Assembly: GCF_900120295.1 (NCBI RefSeq)
Contig: NZ_LT635468.1
Span: forward strand, 186,001-250,000
Length of the DNA stretch: 64,000 nt
Source of the DNA: Blautia sp. Marseille-P3201T
GTDB lineage: Bacteria > Bacillota > Clostridia > Lachnospirales > Lachnospiraceae
Direction of reading: 5' to 3'
Position 1 is the first letter of the stretch. Every line of letters starts with the position of its first letter. The translations under genes were made by a program, and so were the position numbers. This document shows positions 1-8,422 of the stretch, piece by piece. The notes beneath the pieces were generated by a model. That model was given only the letters and a program-made list of their open reading frames with translations. It was not told the DNA's origin and did not search any database.

Positions 1-107
1 TTTATAAACCTTATAATCACTTCATTATTCGTCATTATTAAATTTACTTTGTTGTCAATTTGCTGTAAACCAAACAAATTGTTGTCATCCGTTATACTAA
101 GCACTTC
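1..107. other. Left end of mobile element with integrase arm-type repeats
   Basis: No gene is visible here. Two direct copies of TTGTTGTCAA/T lie at 49-58 and 79-88, just beyond the 3' end of the integrase gene. Three copies in the same orientation lie at the far end of the element (43183-43222). This arrangement resembles arm-binding sites of Tn916-type integrases. TCACTT occurs at 17-22 and again at 43241-43246 beside lysS, so it could be a short shared core, but six bases prove little. The real junction may be outside the window. Confidence 0.5.
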
Positions 108-1343
108 TCAAAAAATATCTAATTTTGTTGCTAAATTCTCGAATGACTCTTGTTTCTTTTCTTCTGTTGCTTCCGCATAAATGTCCATCGTTGTTTCAAT
201 GTTTCTATGTCCCATAATGGATTGAATAACTTTTAAATTTGTTTCATTTTCGCAAAGTCGTGTACAAAAAGTATGTCTCAGATGATGGCAAGAAAAATTA
301 GGTAGTATAATAGGATCTCTTCGTTCTTTTTTAGCTCGCACCACTTCGTCTGCATTATAACTATTCGCTATACGCTTAATCGTATGATTGACTGTTTGTG
401 GATTTGGAACCATTCCAAAACGATTACAAAAAATAAATCCTGACATTCCATCAATTTCTGATTCATTAAAACCATTTTCCAGTTGTTCTTCATAAAGCAT
501 TTCAAAAGCATCTTTCACAATATCCAACATTGGAATTGTACGAATTCCCGCTTCCGTTTTGGGTTTGGATATTCTCAATACACTTTTGTTGCTTTCTGGT
601 TTTTGATAATAACTCAAACTGTGATTGATACTGACTGTTCTTTTGTCATAATCTAGGTCTTGCCATCGAAGCCCTAATGCCTCACCAATTCTACATCCTG
701 TTCCAAGCAACACCGTAAACATAGGCCACCAATGATAATATATCGGATGGTTCGCAATATATTCCATAAATGCTCTTTGCTGCTCTACTGTCAATGCATG
801 TCTGATTCCTCTGTTCTTCCCGGATTCTTTGCTAATTTCTTTCATTACTCCATCAGTAGGATTATTTCGTATAATCTCATCCCGCACTGCCAACTGAAAT
901 GTTGGATGAAGTAAACAATGAATAGTATCTAATGTTCCTAATGAAATTTTTACTTCATTAAGAAGATAATAATAAAACTGCAATACATCAGAATACTTTA
1001 TATCTGCAATCCGCTTTTTTCCAAAGGTGTCACGTACATAATGATCGTACGTATATAAATATGAACTTTTTGTAGATTCACGCAAATTATACTTCGTGGA
1101 CATATACCGATCAAACGTATCATTCACACTTGCCTTGCCAGCAACATAGAGATCCAATCCGTCCAACTGATCCTTCATCAGTTTAGATTCTTTCTCTCTT
1201 AGTTCTGCCAGATCGTTAGCATATATAAATTTACGTCTACCCATCGGATCTGTATAGGTGTACATGTATCTTTTATCTGATGATCTTTGTACTTCTCCTT
1301 TACGTAAAGTTCTTCCTCGCAAATCTTTTCTTACTTTCGCCAT
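108..1343 (-). CDS. int: Tyrosine recombinase/integrase (Tn916 Int type)
   Basis: This 411-residue site-specific recombinase would integrate and excise the element. The N-terminal ~60 residues form a basic arm-DNA-binding domain of the Tn916 Int kind. A SAM-like core-binding domain covers about 75-175. The catalytic domain shows GTGCRIGEALGLRW (catalytic Arg), HHLRHTF (His-x-x-Arg) and MGHRNIETTMDIYAE (second His and the nucleophilic Tyr), so it looks intact. It reads outward toward the left end, the usual place for an ICE integrase, with arm-like repeats just past its stop. Its start follows a clear AGGAGGAAAC ribosome site. Confidence 0.93.
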   Translation of the reverse strand: MAKVRKDLRGRTLRKGEVQRSSDKRYMYTYTDPMGRRKFIYANDLAELREKESKLMKDQLDGLDLYVAGKASVNDTFDRYMSTKYNLRESTKSSYLYTYDHYVRDTFGKKRIADIKYSDVLQFYYYLLNEVKISLGTLDTIHCLLHPTFQLAVRDEIIRNNPTDGVMKEISKESGKNRGIRHALTVEQQRAFMEYIANHPIYYHWWPMFTVLLGTGCRIGEALGLRWQDLDYDKRTVSINHSLSYYQKPESNKSVLRISKPKTEAGIRTIPMLDIVKDAFEMLYEEQLENGFNESEIDGMSGFIFCNRFGMVPNPQTVNHTIKRIANSYNADEVVRAKKERRDPIILPNFSCHHLRHTFCTRLCENETNLKVIQSIMGHRNIETTMDIYAEATEEKKQESFENLATKLDIF

Positions 1344-1376
1344 AATAGTTTCCTCCTCTTAAGAGAGAAGCACTTA

Positions 1377-1550
1377 CTATTTTTTCTGCTCGGATAAAAG
1401 TATCTCTACCCCTTTTAGGACAATGTCCGTTGTATTCATTTTATGTTGTTCGGCGTATGCAAGCATCTGGGAATATAGCTGATCAGGAACACGAATGCTT
1501 AATACTTTCTTCTTTGCATTGTCTGATTTTGGTCTTCCCATCTTTTTCAT
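1377..1550 (-). CDS. Small ribbon-helix-helix protein
   Basis: A 57-residue protein beginning MKKMGRPKSDNAKKK. The GRPKSDNAKKKVLSIRVP segment followed by two short helices is typical of ribbon-helix-helix DNA-binding proteins such as CopG-like or mobilisation accessory factors. The start at 1550 is preferred over a longer frame beginning at 1598 because AGGAGG lies 13 bases upstream of it. The gene sits directly upstream of the integrase in the same direction and probably shares its transcript. It may regulate excision or integration, but nothing in the sequence proves that. Confidence 0.65.
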   Translation of the reverse strand: MKKMGRPKSDNAKKKVLSIRVPDQLYSQMLAYAEQHKMNTTDIVLKGVEILLSEQKK

Positions 1551-1661
1551 TTCAGCTCTTATACCTCCTATACCAACATTATACTTTCTGTATGACATAA
1601 AGTCAATTAAAAATGCAGAAAACTATAGAAGTTCTTCTCTCTTATTTTCTCTCTTAAAATT

Positions 1662-1871
1662 TTAATACTCTCGGAATGTTTCCAAATATTTTTCAAATAT
1701 CTCACAATTTACTAAAGCTACTTTATCAATTTTATAGACTGCTTTCGCCTCTTTTGCTAATGCCTGAAATTTTGTCAATCCTAAACTATATTTCTCCGCA
1801 CCTTCTGGATATCTCACGAACTTCTTTTCCATTTTCTTAGTAGCTTCCACATCTTTTCTTGCAAAACCCAT
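1662..1871 (-). CDS. Excisionase-like small protein (DUF6462 type)
   Basis: A 69-residue protein beginning MGFARKDVEATKK. It has a FVRYPEGAEKYSLGLTKFQ segment and ends in KIDKVALVNCEIFEKYLETF, the pattern of small winged-helix excisionase-like proteins (DUF6462) common in clostridial ICEs. AAAGGAG nine bases upstream supports the start at 1871 rather than 1913. Two relatives occur at the other end of the element (42479-42718 and 42769-43005). A conserved promoter-like element lies about 50 bases upstream (1924-1958). A role in directing excision with the nearby integrase is likely but inferred. Confidence 0.7.
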   Translation of the reverse strand: MGFARKDVEATKKMEKKFVRYPEGAEKYSLGLTKFQALAKEAKAVYKIDKVALVNCEIFEKYLETFREY

Positions 1872-1923
1872 TTCACAAAACTCCTTTCCATCTATAAATA
1901 AGAAAGAAAACAAATTTGTCTTC

Positions 1924-1958
1924 TCATATAACGAAAGGAAATCAATGAATTTTACAGG
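1924..1958 (-). promoter_or_regulatory. Conserved promoter-like element, copy 1
   Basis: On the minus strand this reads CCTGTAAAA, 11 bases, then CCTTTCGTTATATGA. Four other places in the window share this architecture with the same 11-base gap. It lies 53 bases upstream of the excisionase-like start at 1871, a normal promoter distance. Confidence 0.6.
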
Positions 1959-1984
1959 GTGATTATGAAAAAAAGTTTAAAAAA

Positions 1985-2016
1985 ATAGTTGTCAAAGGAT
2001 TTTCTTCGACAACTAT
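1985..2016 (-). terminator. Intrinsic terminator
   Basis: The 9-bp inverted repeat ATAGTTGTC/GACAACTAT is followed in the leftward direction by a run of Ts. It lies downstream of the 90-residue gene at 2069-2341. Confidence 0.65.
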
Positions 2017-2068
2017 CGTTACAAATTACTACTATTCATATTGAATTATTTTATTTTCATATTTTATA

Positions 2069-2341
2069 TCACAACCCATTTCTATAAATCTCGTTTATAA
2101 CAGCCTGCGCCTGTTCCATTTCTTTTTTCTTTATGAATTCTTCCCGGTCACTTAAAATTGCTATCATTTCATCTATTACATCTTCCATTCTAGGTTCCGT
2201 GTAACGATACAAGTATCCTAACATTCTAGTCGCCGTATAATCAGTATTCAAGATATTATAAGCTATTTCTGAACAAAGTTCTTTCGGATATCCTTTAGTA
2301 AGTAAAACCTTGTACAACTCATCTGTTCTTTCTGTTTTCAT
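2069..2341 (-). CDS. Conserved small ICE protein of unknown function
   Basis: A 90-residue, acidic, helical protein beginning MKTERTDELYKVLLTKG and containing YNILNTDYTATRMLGYL. I recognise this type only as a small hypothetical protein carried near integrase modules of clostridial ICEs; no catalytic or DNA-binding motif is evident. A ribosome site (AGGAGAG) precedes the ATG, and a terminator follows at 1985-2016, so it is a well-formed single gene. It lies between the excisionase-like gene and a deformylase remnant. Confidence 0.6.
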   Translation of the reverse strand: MKTERTDELYKVLLTKGYPKELCSEIAYNILNTDYTATRMLGYLYRYTEPRMEDVIDEMIAILSDREEFIKKKEMEQAQAVINEIYRNGL

Positions 2342-2371
2342 AAACCATCTCTCCTGTAAATTTTACGCTGC

Positions 2372-2505
2372 TTATATCAATATTCCTTCCCAATGATCCA
2401 ATTCATGCTGACAGATCTGCGCGATCCATCCATCAAGTTTCAAATTCTGTTTCTTCCAATTCATATCCAAATATTCAACTTCTGGGGCAGATAGAATACT
2501 CTAGA
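2372..2505 (-). pseudogene. Peptide deformylase 3' fragment
   Basis: Reading leftward, the open stretch SILSAPEVEYLDMNWKKQ leads to QICQHELDHWEGILI and a stop at 2372-2374. The HELDH motif is the metal-binding motif 3 of peptide deformylase, the enzyme that removes formyl groups from new proteins. Only about the last third of a ~136-residue small-type deformylase remains. No start codon or N-terminal motifs (GxGLAAxQ, EGCLS) are visible. It is a relic, probably from an earlier insertion next to a chromosomal def gene. Confidence 0.75.
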
Positions 2506-2717
2506 TACTTTATGGTACACATTTGTATTTTTTCATGTTAATATTCTCTGAATTATATCTGATGTTTTTCTTGCGCCAAATTATTAAAGCCAAAATCTAA
2601 TCATAAAACACTATTCTTTCTGCTTTAATTTCTCTAATATTGATAACATATCCGGTTGTGTAGACATGAATTTCACACATAATTATTCCTTATTTACCTA
2701 TTCATATTTTTTTAATA

Positions 2718-4160
2718 TTACTGACAAATGCTATAATACACATCATCCGCAAGATATGTATTAAATTGTTGAGAGTATTTTTCACTATTCTTTAAAAAAT
2801 CATCTATCATATTAGAAATCAAGTATGCCTGATCAAATCTGATTCTTAATAACGGAATGCCTTTGTTACGACAATATTCATTTTTTTCTATATCAGCTTG
2901 TCTTCTTTTCAAATATCCCTTTTTCCCTCCCCAGCGATTGATCGACTTAAAATGCTGTTCTCCATCAAATTCAATAAAAAGTAATGTTTTATTCCATTCC
3001 AGCGAAAAATCATATCTTTTTCGTATTTCTCGTATATAATGTTCTGTACGAAAAGAGATTTTTCTCGCTTCTAAATATTGTTTAACAAGCCCTTCTCCCA
3101 ATGAACAGTCTGCTTCTTTATTTGTTACAACATGTATATTCGCAACAATATCATTAAAGTCTCCATTTACAAAAACTGGCTCTTTCCATTTTGTAATAAT
3201 ATCTTTTCTCCCTTCTCCCACATGATACCGCTCCCAATGAGCTTTTCTAATATGTGGTCGCTTTCCATTCTGACTGCTTTCACTGTTCTCATATTGTTGA
3301 ATTTTATTTTTTTGATAACTTCTTATTTTTTCTCCATAACGGCATCCAACATTCCACTTACGTACTTCTGAATATTTATTTTTCACCAAACTTGATGGTT
3401 TATATGTTTTTATAGTTTCTGAACTTTCAATAACATCCGCTTCTTTCGAAGATAAATACATCAAAAATTGTAATAAAAACAGTCTAAAATTACTCACTCC
3501 TCCAATAAACCACTGCGTCCTAAAACTATCTGATGTATACATCAAATCTTTATGCAAATTATAATCAAAATAATATACGCCATTGTCAACACTATACATC
3601 TCTGGTTTTATCCAAAATGCATCTGCATATGCCGTGGGATTTTCGCCTTCATACTCATGTACCGGTATATGTGAATATCCGATTTCTGTCGGAAGAGAGG
3701 ATATTCTTATTACTCCTGTATCGTATACTTTTACTTGTACAAAAAATCCTTCATATACGAAAAGTTCATTTTTTGAGAAGTCCAAATAAAAGGTATCAAA
3801 CGGTATATGTTTGAGCATTTCCGGATATACTCTTAATTTATTTGTGCCTATGAGTGCTTGCGAGAAATCATAATCCGGTTCATATACAATCTTATTATAT
3901 TTCCAGACTCCAGCAAATCCAGCTGTTGCAAAACAAGCACTTATTATATGCATAGCAAAATAATTATTATCAAACATATTATATGTATGAATATATCTTT
4001 CTTTATTTGGACCCGAATAATTACTGGTTCCCCAATCAGCATCTGCAATCATCTCTAGTAATACCTCAGGTTCACAATTAATATATTCCTCACTACAATA
4101 TAATTCTGTCAAAACACTATAACGTTTCACGTACTCTAATGGCAAATACATTAATTTCAA
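2718..4160 (-). CDS. AcrVA2-like protein with C-terminal Vsr-type nuclease domain
   Basis: This 480-residue protein has two parts. Residues about 1-345 include LKHIPFDTFYLDF, an EGFFVQVKV strand, an LLQFLMYLSSKEADV helix, WNVGCRYG and the segment KRPHIRKAHWERYHVG followed by WKEPVFVNG. This order matches my recollection of the AcrVA2-like family, whose founder inhibits Cas12a. Residues about 360-445 form a PD-(D/E)XK/Vsr-like nuclease: RYDFSL, then IEFDGEQHF, then QADIEKNEYC and GIPLLRIRF. All likely catalytic residues are present. The gene stands alone, reading left, with an AT-rich upstream region shared with the divergent mob operon. It could be anti-defence, a defence gene or a homing-type nuclease. 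The family assignment of the N-terminal part is from memory and unverified. Confidence 0.6.
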   Translation of the reverse strand: MKLMYLPLEYVKRYSVLTELYCSEEYINCEPEVLLEMIADADWGTSNYSGPNKERYIHTYNMFDNNYFAMHIISACFATAGFAGVWKYNKIVYEPDYDFSQALIGTNKLRVYPEMLKHIPFDTFYLDFSKNELFVYEGFFVQVKVYDTGVIRISSLPTEIGYSHIPVHEYEGENPTAYADAFWIKPEMYSVDNGVYYFDYNLHKDLMYTSDSFRTQWFIGGVSNFRLFLLQFLMYLSSKEADVIESSETIKTYKPSSLVKNKYSEVRKWNVGCRYGEKIRSYQKNKIQQYENSESSQNGKRPHIRKAHWERYHVGEGRKDIITKWKEPVFVNGDFNDIVANIHVVTNKEADCSLGEGLVKQYLEARKISFRTEHYIREIRKRYDFSLEWNKTLLFIEFDGEQHFKSINRWGGKKGYLKRRQADIEKNEYCRNKGIPLLRIRFDQAYLISNMIDDFLKNSEKYSQQFNTYLADDVYYSICQ

Positions 4161-4326
4161 CTCCTAATCACACATTCAAAATTTTTTCTACATAAAACTA
4201 TTATACATCATCTATTGTCTTACGCACACATAGAAGAGATAAGCATCCATCTTCTGTTTCATAAGGTGCTTGGGGGATAATTCTGAAATGTAGTATAGCA
4301 GTTTTTTAACTTTTTTTCTATCTCGC

Positions 4327-4361
4327 CCTGTATTTTCCACTCTGAGCATTTCGTTATATGA
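4327..4361 (+). promoter_or_regulatory. Conserved promoter-like element, copy 2 (mob operon)
   Basis: On the plus strand this reads CCTGTATTT, 11 bases, then CATTTCGTTATATGA. It is the only copy on this strand and points at mobC and the relaxase, whose reading starts 246 bases downstream. Confidence 0.65.
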
Positions 4362-4607
4362 GAGGGTTAATCTTTCAAGAGCAAGATCCACCCAGTAATA
4401 CGGTATCGCCGTTTTGGCTTTCCGATTACTCTGAGTTTTATCTTGATGTGGATTACGCTCCCCATACCCTCGTTACTGACATTCACAAAATGTCAGATTG
4501 GCTTCCACATAAAATGTGTACGCAACACCAGAAGTATCAGAAGGGACAGCTGATATTTCTAGTGGAGTGCCCTGAAGTTGGAAGCACTCAATTAAGGGAG
4601 GAGGAAC
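4362..4607 (+). other. mobC leader and probable oriT region
   Basis: This 246-bp stretch without a gene lies between a promoter-like element and mobC. It contains a short inverted repeat TGACATT/AATGTCA near 4477-4494. Origins of transfer usually lie just upstream of mobC-relaxase pairs, so this is the best place for one, but no known nick sequence is recognised. A strong GGGAGGAGG ribosome site ends the region. Confidence 0.4.
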
Positions 4608-4994
4608 ATGGCACCAAAGAAAAAAAGAAATGAAATGAAACACTCTAATATCATTTGTTTAAGATTAAGTGACATTGAATTAGAGTTAGTCAATCATGCC
4701 GCTTCTCAGGCGAAATTATCCCGTTCTGATTATCTGAGAAACCTGATTTTAGATCACAAAATGGCTATACACTATGAAGTTGTCATTGATAGCCAAACAA
4801 TAAAAATGCTCTTAGCAGAGTATGGAAAAATCGGCTCTAATCTTAATCAGATCGCAAAATATTTCAATACAGGAGGAGCGTACTCTAAATCTGTAACAAA
4901 CGAAATCCAGCAATGTCTTTACGACCTCTATAGGTTAAAAAAGGAACTGCTAAAAATGATAGGTGATTATCGTGGCAATAGTGAAACATATTAA
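4608..4994 (+). CDS. mobC: MobC-family relaxosome accessory protein
   Basis: A 128-residue protein. The N-terminus (residues ~15-55) has a ribbon-helix-helix pattern, LRLSDIELELVNHAASQAK with LSRSDYLRN. The C-terminus carries the MobC signature GSNLNQIAKYFNTGG. MobC proteins bind oriT and help the relaxase nick DNA. The gene starts after an excellent GGGAGGAGGAAC ribosome site and overlaps the relaxase start, so the two are translationally coupled. It probably transcribes from the element at 4327-4361. Confidence 0.88.
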   Translation: MAPKKKRNEMKHSNIICLRLSDIELELVNHAASQAKLSRSDYLRNLILDHKMAIHYEVVIDSQTIKMLLAEYGKIGSNLNQIAKYFNTGGAYSKSVTNEIQQCLYDLYRLKKELLKMIGDYRGNSETY

Positions 4995-6519
4995 AAGTCG
5001 GAATGCAAACTATTCAGATGCTCTGAATTATCTCATCTTCCAGCATGATGAATCAACCGGAAAAATGATTCTCGATGAATTTAATCGGCCACTGCGAAGA
5101 GATGAATTATATGTGGATGGTCTCAACTGTAATCCCGATACTTTTGATGTTGAATGCTATGAATGTAATGAACATTTTAAAAAGAACCGAAGCAGATCTG
5201 AAATCAAAAGTCATCACTATATCATCAGTTTTGATCCAGATGACAAATCAGAATGTGGGCTGACCGGAGAAAAAGCACAGGCTCTATCTTTAGAACTTGC
5301 AAAGAAAATCTTTCCGGGATATCAGGCTCTTATCGTGACACATACCGATGGTCACAATGGTTCCGGCAATATCCATACGCACATTGTGATCAACAGTGTC
5401 CGTAAAGAAGCTGTCAGAAGGCAGAGTTACATGGATAAGCCCCATGAAGAAATTGCCGGATACAAACACCGATCCACAAATAAATTTCTGAATTATTTCA
5501 AAAAGGAAATTATGGATATGTGCATCCAAGAGGGACTTCATCAGATTGATCTTCTCTCTCCGGCTGAAACAAAAATCACACAGGCTGAATATATGGCTCA
5601 AAAATCCGGGCAGAAAAAATTAGAAGAGACAAACAAAAAAATCATTGCAGATGGGTTGAAACCAACTGCCACTACATTTCAGACACAGAAGCAAGAACTC
5701 AGGAATGCCATCGAAGAATGTAGCTCGCATTCTAAAAACTTTCAGGAATTCCAATCTCTGCTTTTGGAAAAATATCAGATTTCCGTCACTGAAGAAAGAG
5801 GAAGATATCGTTATCTCCATCCGAATCGGGACAAACGGATTACAGAGAAGGCTTTGGGAACTCAATACGGCAAAGAACATTTAGAACAGCTCTTCTTACG
5901 AAAAGATCCGATAACCATTCTTTATGTCAGATCGCATTTGCGGTTGGTAGTAGATCTTCAGAAAAATGTGAAAGCAATGCAAAGTCCCGGATATGCTCAT
6001 CGGGTAAAAATATCCAATCTTCAGGAAATGGCAAATACTATTATCTATGTGCAAGAACATGGATACAATACCCAAACCGAATTAAAAAGTTCCTTTTCCG
6101 AATCTCAAAAACAGTTAGATCAGGCAACAAAGCAGCTTATGGAAATGAATGCAGATTTGAAAAGCATCAACCGGCAGATCCATTACACCGGACAATATTT
6201 TGCACAGAAAGCAATCTATACCGAATTTTTAAAAGCGAAAAACAAAGGCAGATTCCGAAAGGAACACACCACTGAAATTCAAGCATATGAAGAAGCCCGT
6301 GACTGGCTGAAATCTTTTTATCCCGATGGAAAGATGCTTCCTATCAAAACATTGAAGGAACAAAAAGTCAGCTTGCAGGAACAGATCGACCAGCAAAAAT
6401 CATCCATCCGATCTCTAAAGGATCTGACACAAGATTTAAGAACCGTAGACAAAAATGTGGAAGCAATTCTCCACAACCAGGTTCCCAAAAAACAAAAGAC
6501 ACGGGAACCCGAATTATAA
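4972..6519 (+). CDS. Relaxase/mobilisation nuclease (MobP type)
   Basis: A ~515-residue HUH relaxase that would nick oriT and lead the strand into a recipient. The metal-binding histidines are visible in GNIHTHIVINSV (about residues 135-147), with SHHYIISFDP upstream as the other conserved strand. The second half is helical and charged, ending in a coiled-coil-rich tail. The frame opens at a GTG at 4963; I prefer the GTG at 4972 (product starting AIVKHIKSRN) because AGGTGA lies 5 bases before it. It overlaps mobC. This relaxase belongs to the main element and is distinct from the MobV protein at 21306-22727. Confidence 0.9.
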   Translation: MAIVKHIKSRNANYSDALNYLIFQHDESTGKMILDEFNRPLRRDELYVDGLNCNPDTFDVECYECNEHFKKNRSRSEIKSHHYIISFDPDDKSECGLTGEKAQALSLELAKKIFPGYQALIVTHTDGHNGSGNIHTHIVINSVRKEAVRRQSYMDKPHEEIAGYKHRSTNKFLNYFKKEIMDMCIQEGLHQIDLLSPAETKITQAEYMAQKSGQKKLEETNKKIIADGLKPTATTFQTQKQELRNAIEECSSHSKNFQEFQSLLLEKYQISVTEERGRYRYLHPNRDKRITEKALGTQYGKEHLEQLFLRKDPITILYVRSHLRLVVDLQKNVKAMQSPGYAHRVKISNLQEMANTIIYVQEHGYNTQTELKSSFSESQKQLDQATKQLMEMNADLKSINRQIHYTGQYFAQKAIYTEFLKAKNKGRFRKEHTTEIQAYEEARDWLKSFYPDGKMLPIKTLKEQKVSLQEQIDQQKSSIRSLKDLTQDLRTVDKNVEAILHNQVPKKQKTREPEL

Positions 6520-6546
6520 ATCATTTTACGAAGGAGGAATTACAAT

Positions 6547-6873
6547 ATGACACAAAATGAATTTAATGTTGTCCTTGAACAACAATATCGAAAATGTGCC
6601 GATGTCCTAGCACATAAGAAGAAAGAATACACCGGAGACCGCATTGATCGCCTGAGTGCATTTAAAATTGCTGCCTCATTACAGGGATGCACACCTAAGG
6701 CTGCTCTGGCCGGAATGATGTCGAAGCATGTCGTATCTCTCTATGACATGTGTTACTCTTCTCTGCTCCAATTTGACTTAGAACAATGGGATGAGAAGAT
6801 CACAGACTGCATCAACTATCTCATTCTGCTGAAAGCATTGATAAAGGAGGAACAAGCCTATGGATCACATTGA
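6547..6873 (+). CDS. DUF1599-like nucleotide-modification-associated protein
   Basis: A 108-residue protein with KKKEYTGDRIDRLSAFKIAA and a C-terminal ITDCINYLILLKAL helix. This matches my recollection of the 'nucleotide modification associated domain 1' family (DUF1599), small helical proteins found in phages and mobile elements. Its biochemical activity is not established. It follows the relaxase by 27 bases with a good AAGGAGG site and overlaps the thyX-like gene by 14 bases, so it is part of a nucleotide-metabolism operon. Confidence 0.65.
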   Translation: MTQNEFNVVLEQQYRKCADVLAHKKKEYTGDRIDRLSAFKIAASLQGCTPKAALAGMMSKHVVSLYDMCYSSLLQFDLEQWDEKITDCINYLILLKALIKEEQAYGSH

Positions 6874-7639
6874 GACAAAGATTTTAAATAGTTATACCAT
6901 TCAAGAAGCAGCTCAGAACATGGTATTCGCAGCAAGGCTTACCCAACAGGGGCATTCCATTCAAAACATGGATGATCTTATGGCTCTTTATCAGAAATCT
7001 TTTACGGATAAAACTGTAGACCGGATTGCCAGTCTTCCCCATCCAACCGTACAGAAATTTACGGTAATCACCGTTGCGATTGTAGGTGCAAGCAGACGTT
7101 TTCTTGCACAGATCACTCGTCATCAAAACGAAGTAAAATTCATGAGTGCATCTCTGCAATATAGCAACTATTCAGAAAAAGCTGCATTTACGATCCCATA
7201 TGAAATCCTTTTTTCCGAACAGAGATACATTGATCTCTATCTGCAAAGCTGCTTATCGGATCTCAGATGTTATCAGGAATTGTGTTCTGTGGGATTTCAT
7301 CATGATTCTGCAGGATATGCCCTTCCCCATGCTTTAAGAAATATTCTGATTATCTGCGCTACACCTTATGAGTGGAAACATATGATCAGTCAGCGCATCT
7401 GCAGGAGAAATACCGACGAAACAAGAATTGTGATGTTGGATATCTGGCAGAAGCTATATGAATTCGATCCGGTGTTATTTTCACCGAAGCTGACCGGTCC
7501 TTTCTGCCAGCGGGGATGTTGTGAAGAAGGTTCTATGTCCTGTGGAATCCCCATCCCAAAAGACTGGTCTCCATTAGAAATAATGAGAGCAGATTATCCT
7601 CTGCTCGTAGAAGGGAGGGAAGCTGTTTATGAAGATTAA
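6860..7639 (+). CDS. thyX: Flavin-dependent thymidylate synthase, ThyX-like
   Basis: A 259-residue ThyX-family protein; ThyX makes dTMP from dUMP using FAD, NADPH and methylene-tetrahydrofolate. The signature region reads AQITRHQNEVKFMSASLQYS. Compared with the usual RHRxxSxNExSxRY motif, the third residue is Gln instead of Arg, two residues are inserted and the dUMP-binding Arg-Tyr is Gln-Tyr; the Ser before LQY is kept. The C-terminal GPFCQRGCCEEG segment is typical of clostridial ThyX. It overlaps both neighbours by 11-14 bases and pairs with a dUTPase that would supply dUMP. Altered specificity is possible. Confidence 0.8.
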   Translation: MDHIETKILNSYTIQEAAQNMVFAARLTQQGHSIQNMDDLMALYQKSFTDKTVDRIASLPHPTVQKFTVITVAIVGASRRFLAQITRHQNEVKFMSASLQYSNYSEKAAFTIPYEILFSEQRYIDLYLQSCLSDLRCYQELCSVGFHHDSAGYALPHALRNILIICATPYEWKHMISQRICRRNTDETRIVMLDIWQKLYEFDPVLFSPKLTGPFCQRGCCEEGSMSCGIPIPKDWSPLEIMRADYPLLVEGREAVYED

Positions 7640-8042
7640 ATTGATCGACTTTGGATTAGAGAAAGATCATTATCCCTTCCGCCCTCATGAAAACGATGCC
7701 GGGGCCGATGTGTATATGCCTTATGACTGCACATTAAAGCCAGGAGAGATTGCAAGAATCCCCTTAGGATTTGGTCTCATGATTCCAGATGGATATGCTG
7801 GTTATGTTTTTCCAAGAAGCAGCATGGCAGCAAAAGGGTTGGTCTGCGAACTTCCGCCTATTGATTCTGGATATCGTGGAGAAATTCATGCCATCATCAG
7901 TAATGTTAGTTCAGAATCCCAAATACTCCGCAAAGATACCCGTGTAGGGCAACTGGTTATCACTCCCGTTCTAATCGCCGACTTTGTTCTGGATCTCGGA
8001 GAAGCAAGAGATATCGGTGCTTTCGGAAGTACCGGGGAATAA
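7629..8042 (+). CDS. dut: dUTP diphosphatase
   Basis: A 137-residue trimeric-type dUTPase, which converts dUTP to dUMP and keeps uracil out of DNA. The five family motifs are visible: ENDAGADVYMP (1), PRSSMAAKG (2), GLVCELPPIDSGYRGEI (3), RVGQLVI (4) and the C-terminal GAFGSTGE (5, the P-loop-like arm). It overlaps thyX by 11 bases, so substrate channelling dUTP to dUMP to dTMP is a reasonable reading. The chromosome presumably has its own supply; carrying this set on a mobile element is unusual. Confidence 0.92.
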   Translation: MKIKLIDFGLEKDHYPFRPHENDAGADVYMPYDCTLKPGEIARIPLGFGLMIPDGYAGYVFPRSSMAAKGLVCELPPIDSGYRGEIHAIISNVSSESQILRKDTRVGQLVITPVLIADFVLDLGEARDIGAFGSTGE

Positions 8043-8125
8043 AGATCATAAAACCAGAGGTACCGAATAATTTATGATTCGACACCTCACACACTCGAAA
8101 TAACTTACAGAAAGGAATTACTATT

Positions 8126-8401
8126 ATGATTACGTTTGGAAGAAAATTAAAACATTTGAGACAGAAAAATCATCTCACACAAAAAGAACTCGGTATCGCA
8201 CTTGGCTTTCCAGAAGATTCTGCTGATGTCAGAATTGCACAATATGAAGCAGATGCAAGAAAGCCTCGTGATGAAATCCTTGCTAAAATGGCTAAAATAC
8301 TTTACGTACCAATCGATGTCCTCACCGTTCCAGTATTATCTGAACCAAGAGAATATGATGCTGCGTCCTTCTGGATGCATGAACTAGCTACAGAACTATA
8401 A
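8126..8401 (+). CDS. XRE-family HTH regulator
   Basis: A 91-residue protein with one Cro/C1-type helix-turn-helix covering about residues 5-65: FGRKLKHLRQKNHLTQKELG followed by RIAQYEADARKPRDEIL. It follows the dUTPase by 84 bases with its own AGAAAGGAATTACT ribosome site. It ends the plus-strand gene series before a large palindrome. It could regulate the upstream operon, but no operator is evident. Confidence 0.82.
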   Translation: MITFGRKLKHLRQKNHLTQKELGIALGFPEDSADVRIAQYEADARKPRDEILAKMAKILYVPIDVLTVPVLSEPREYDAASFWMHELATEL

Positions 8402-8422
8402 ATTTTTACATAAAATAAAAAA

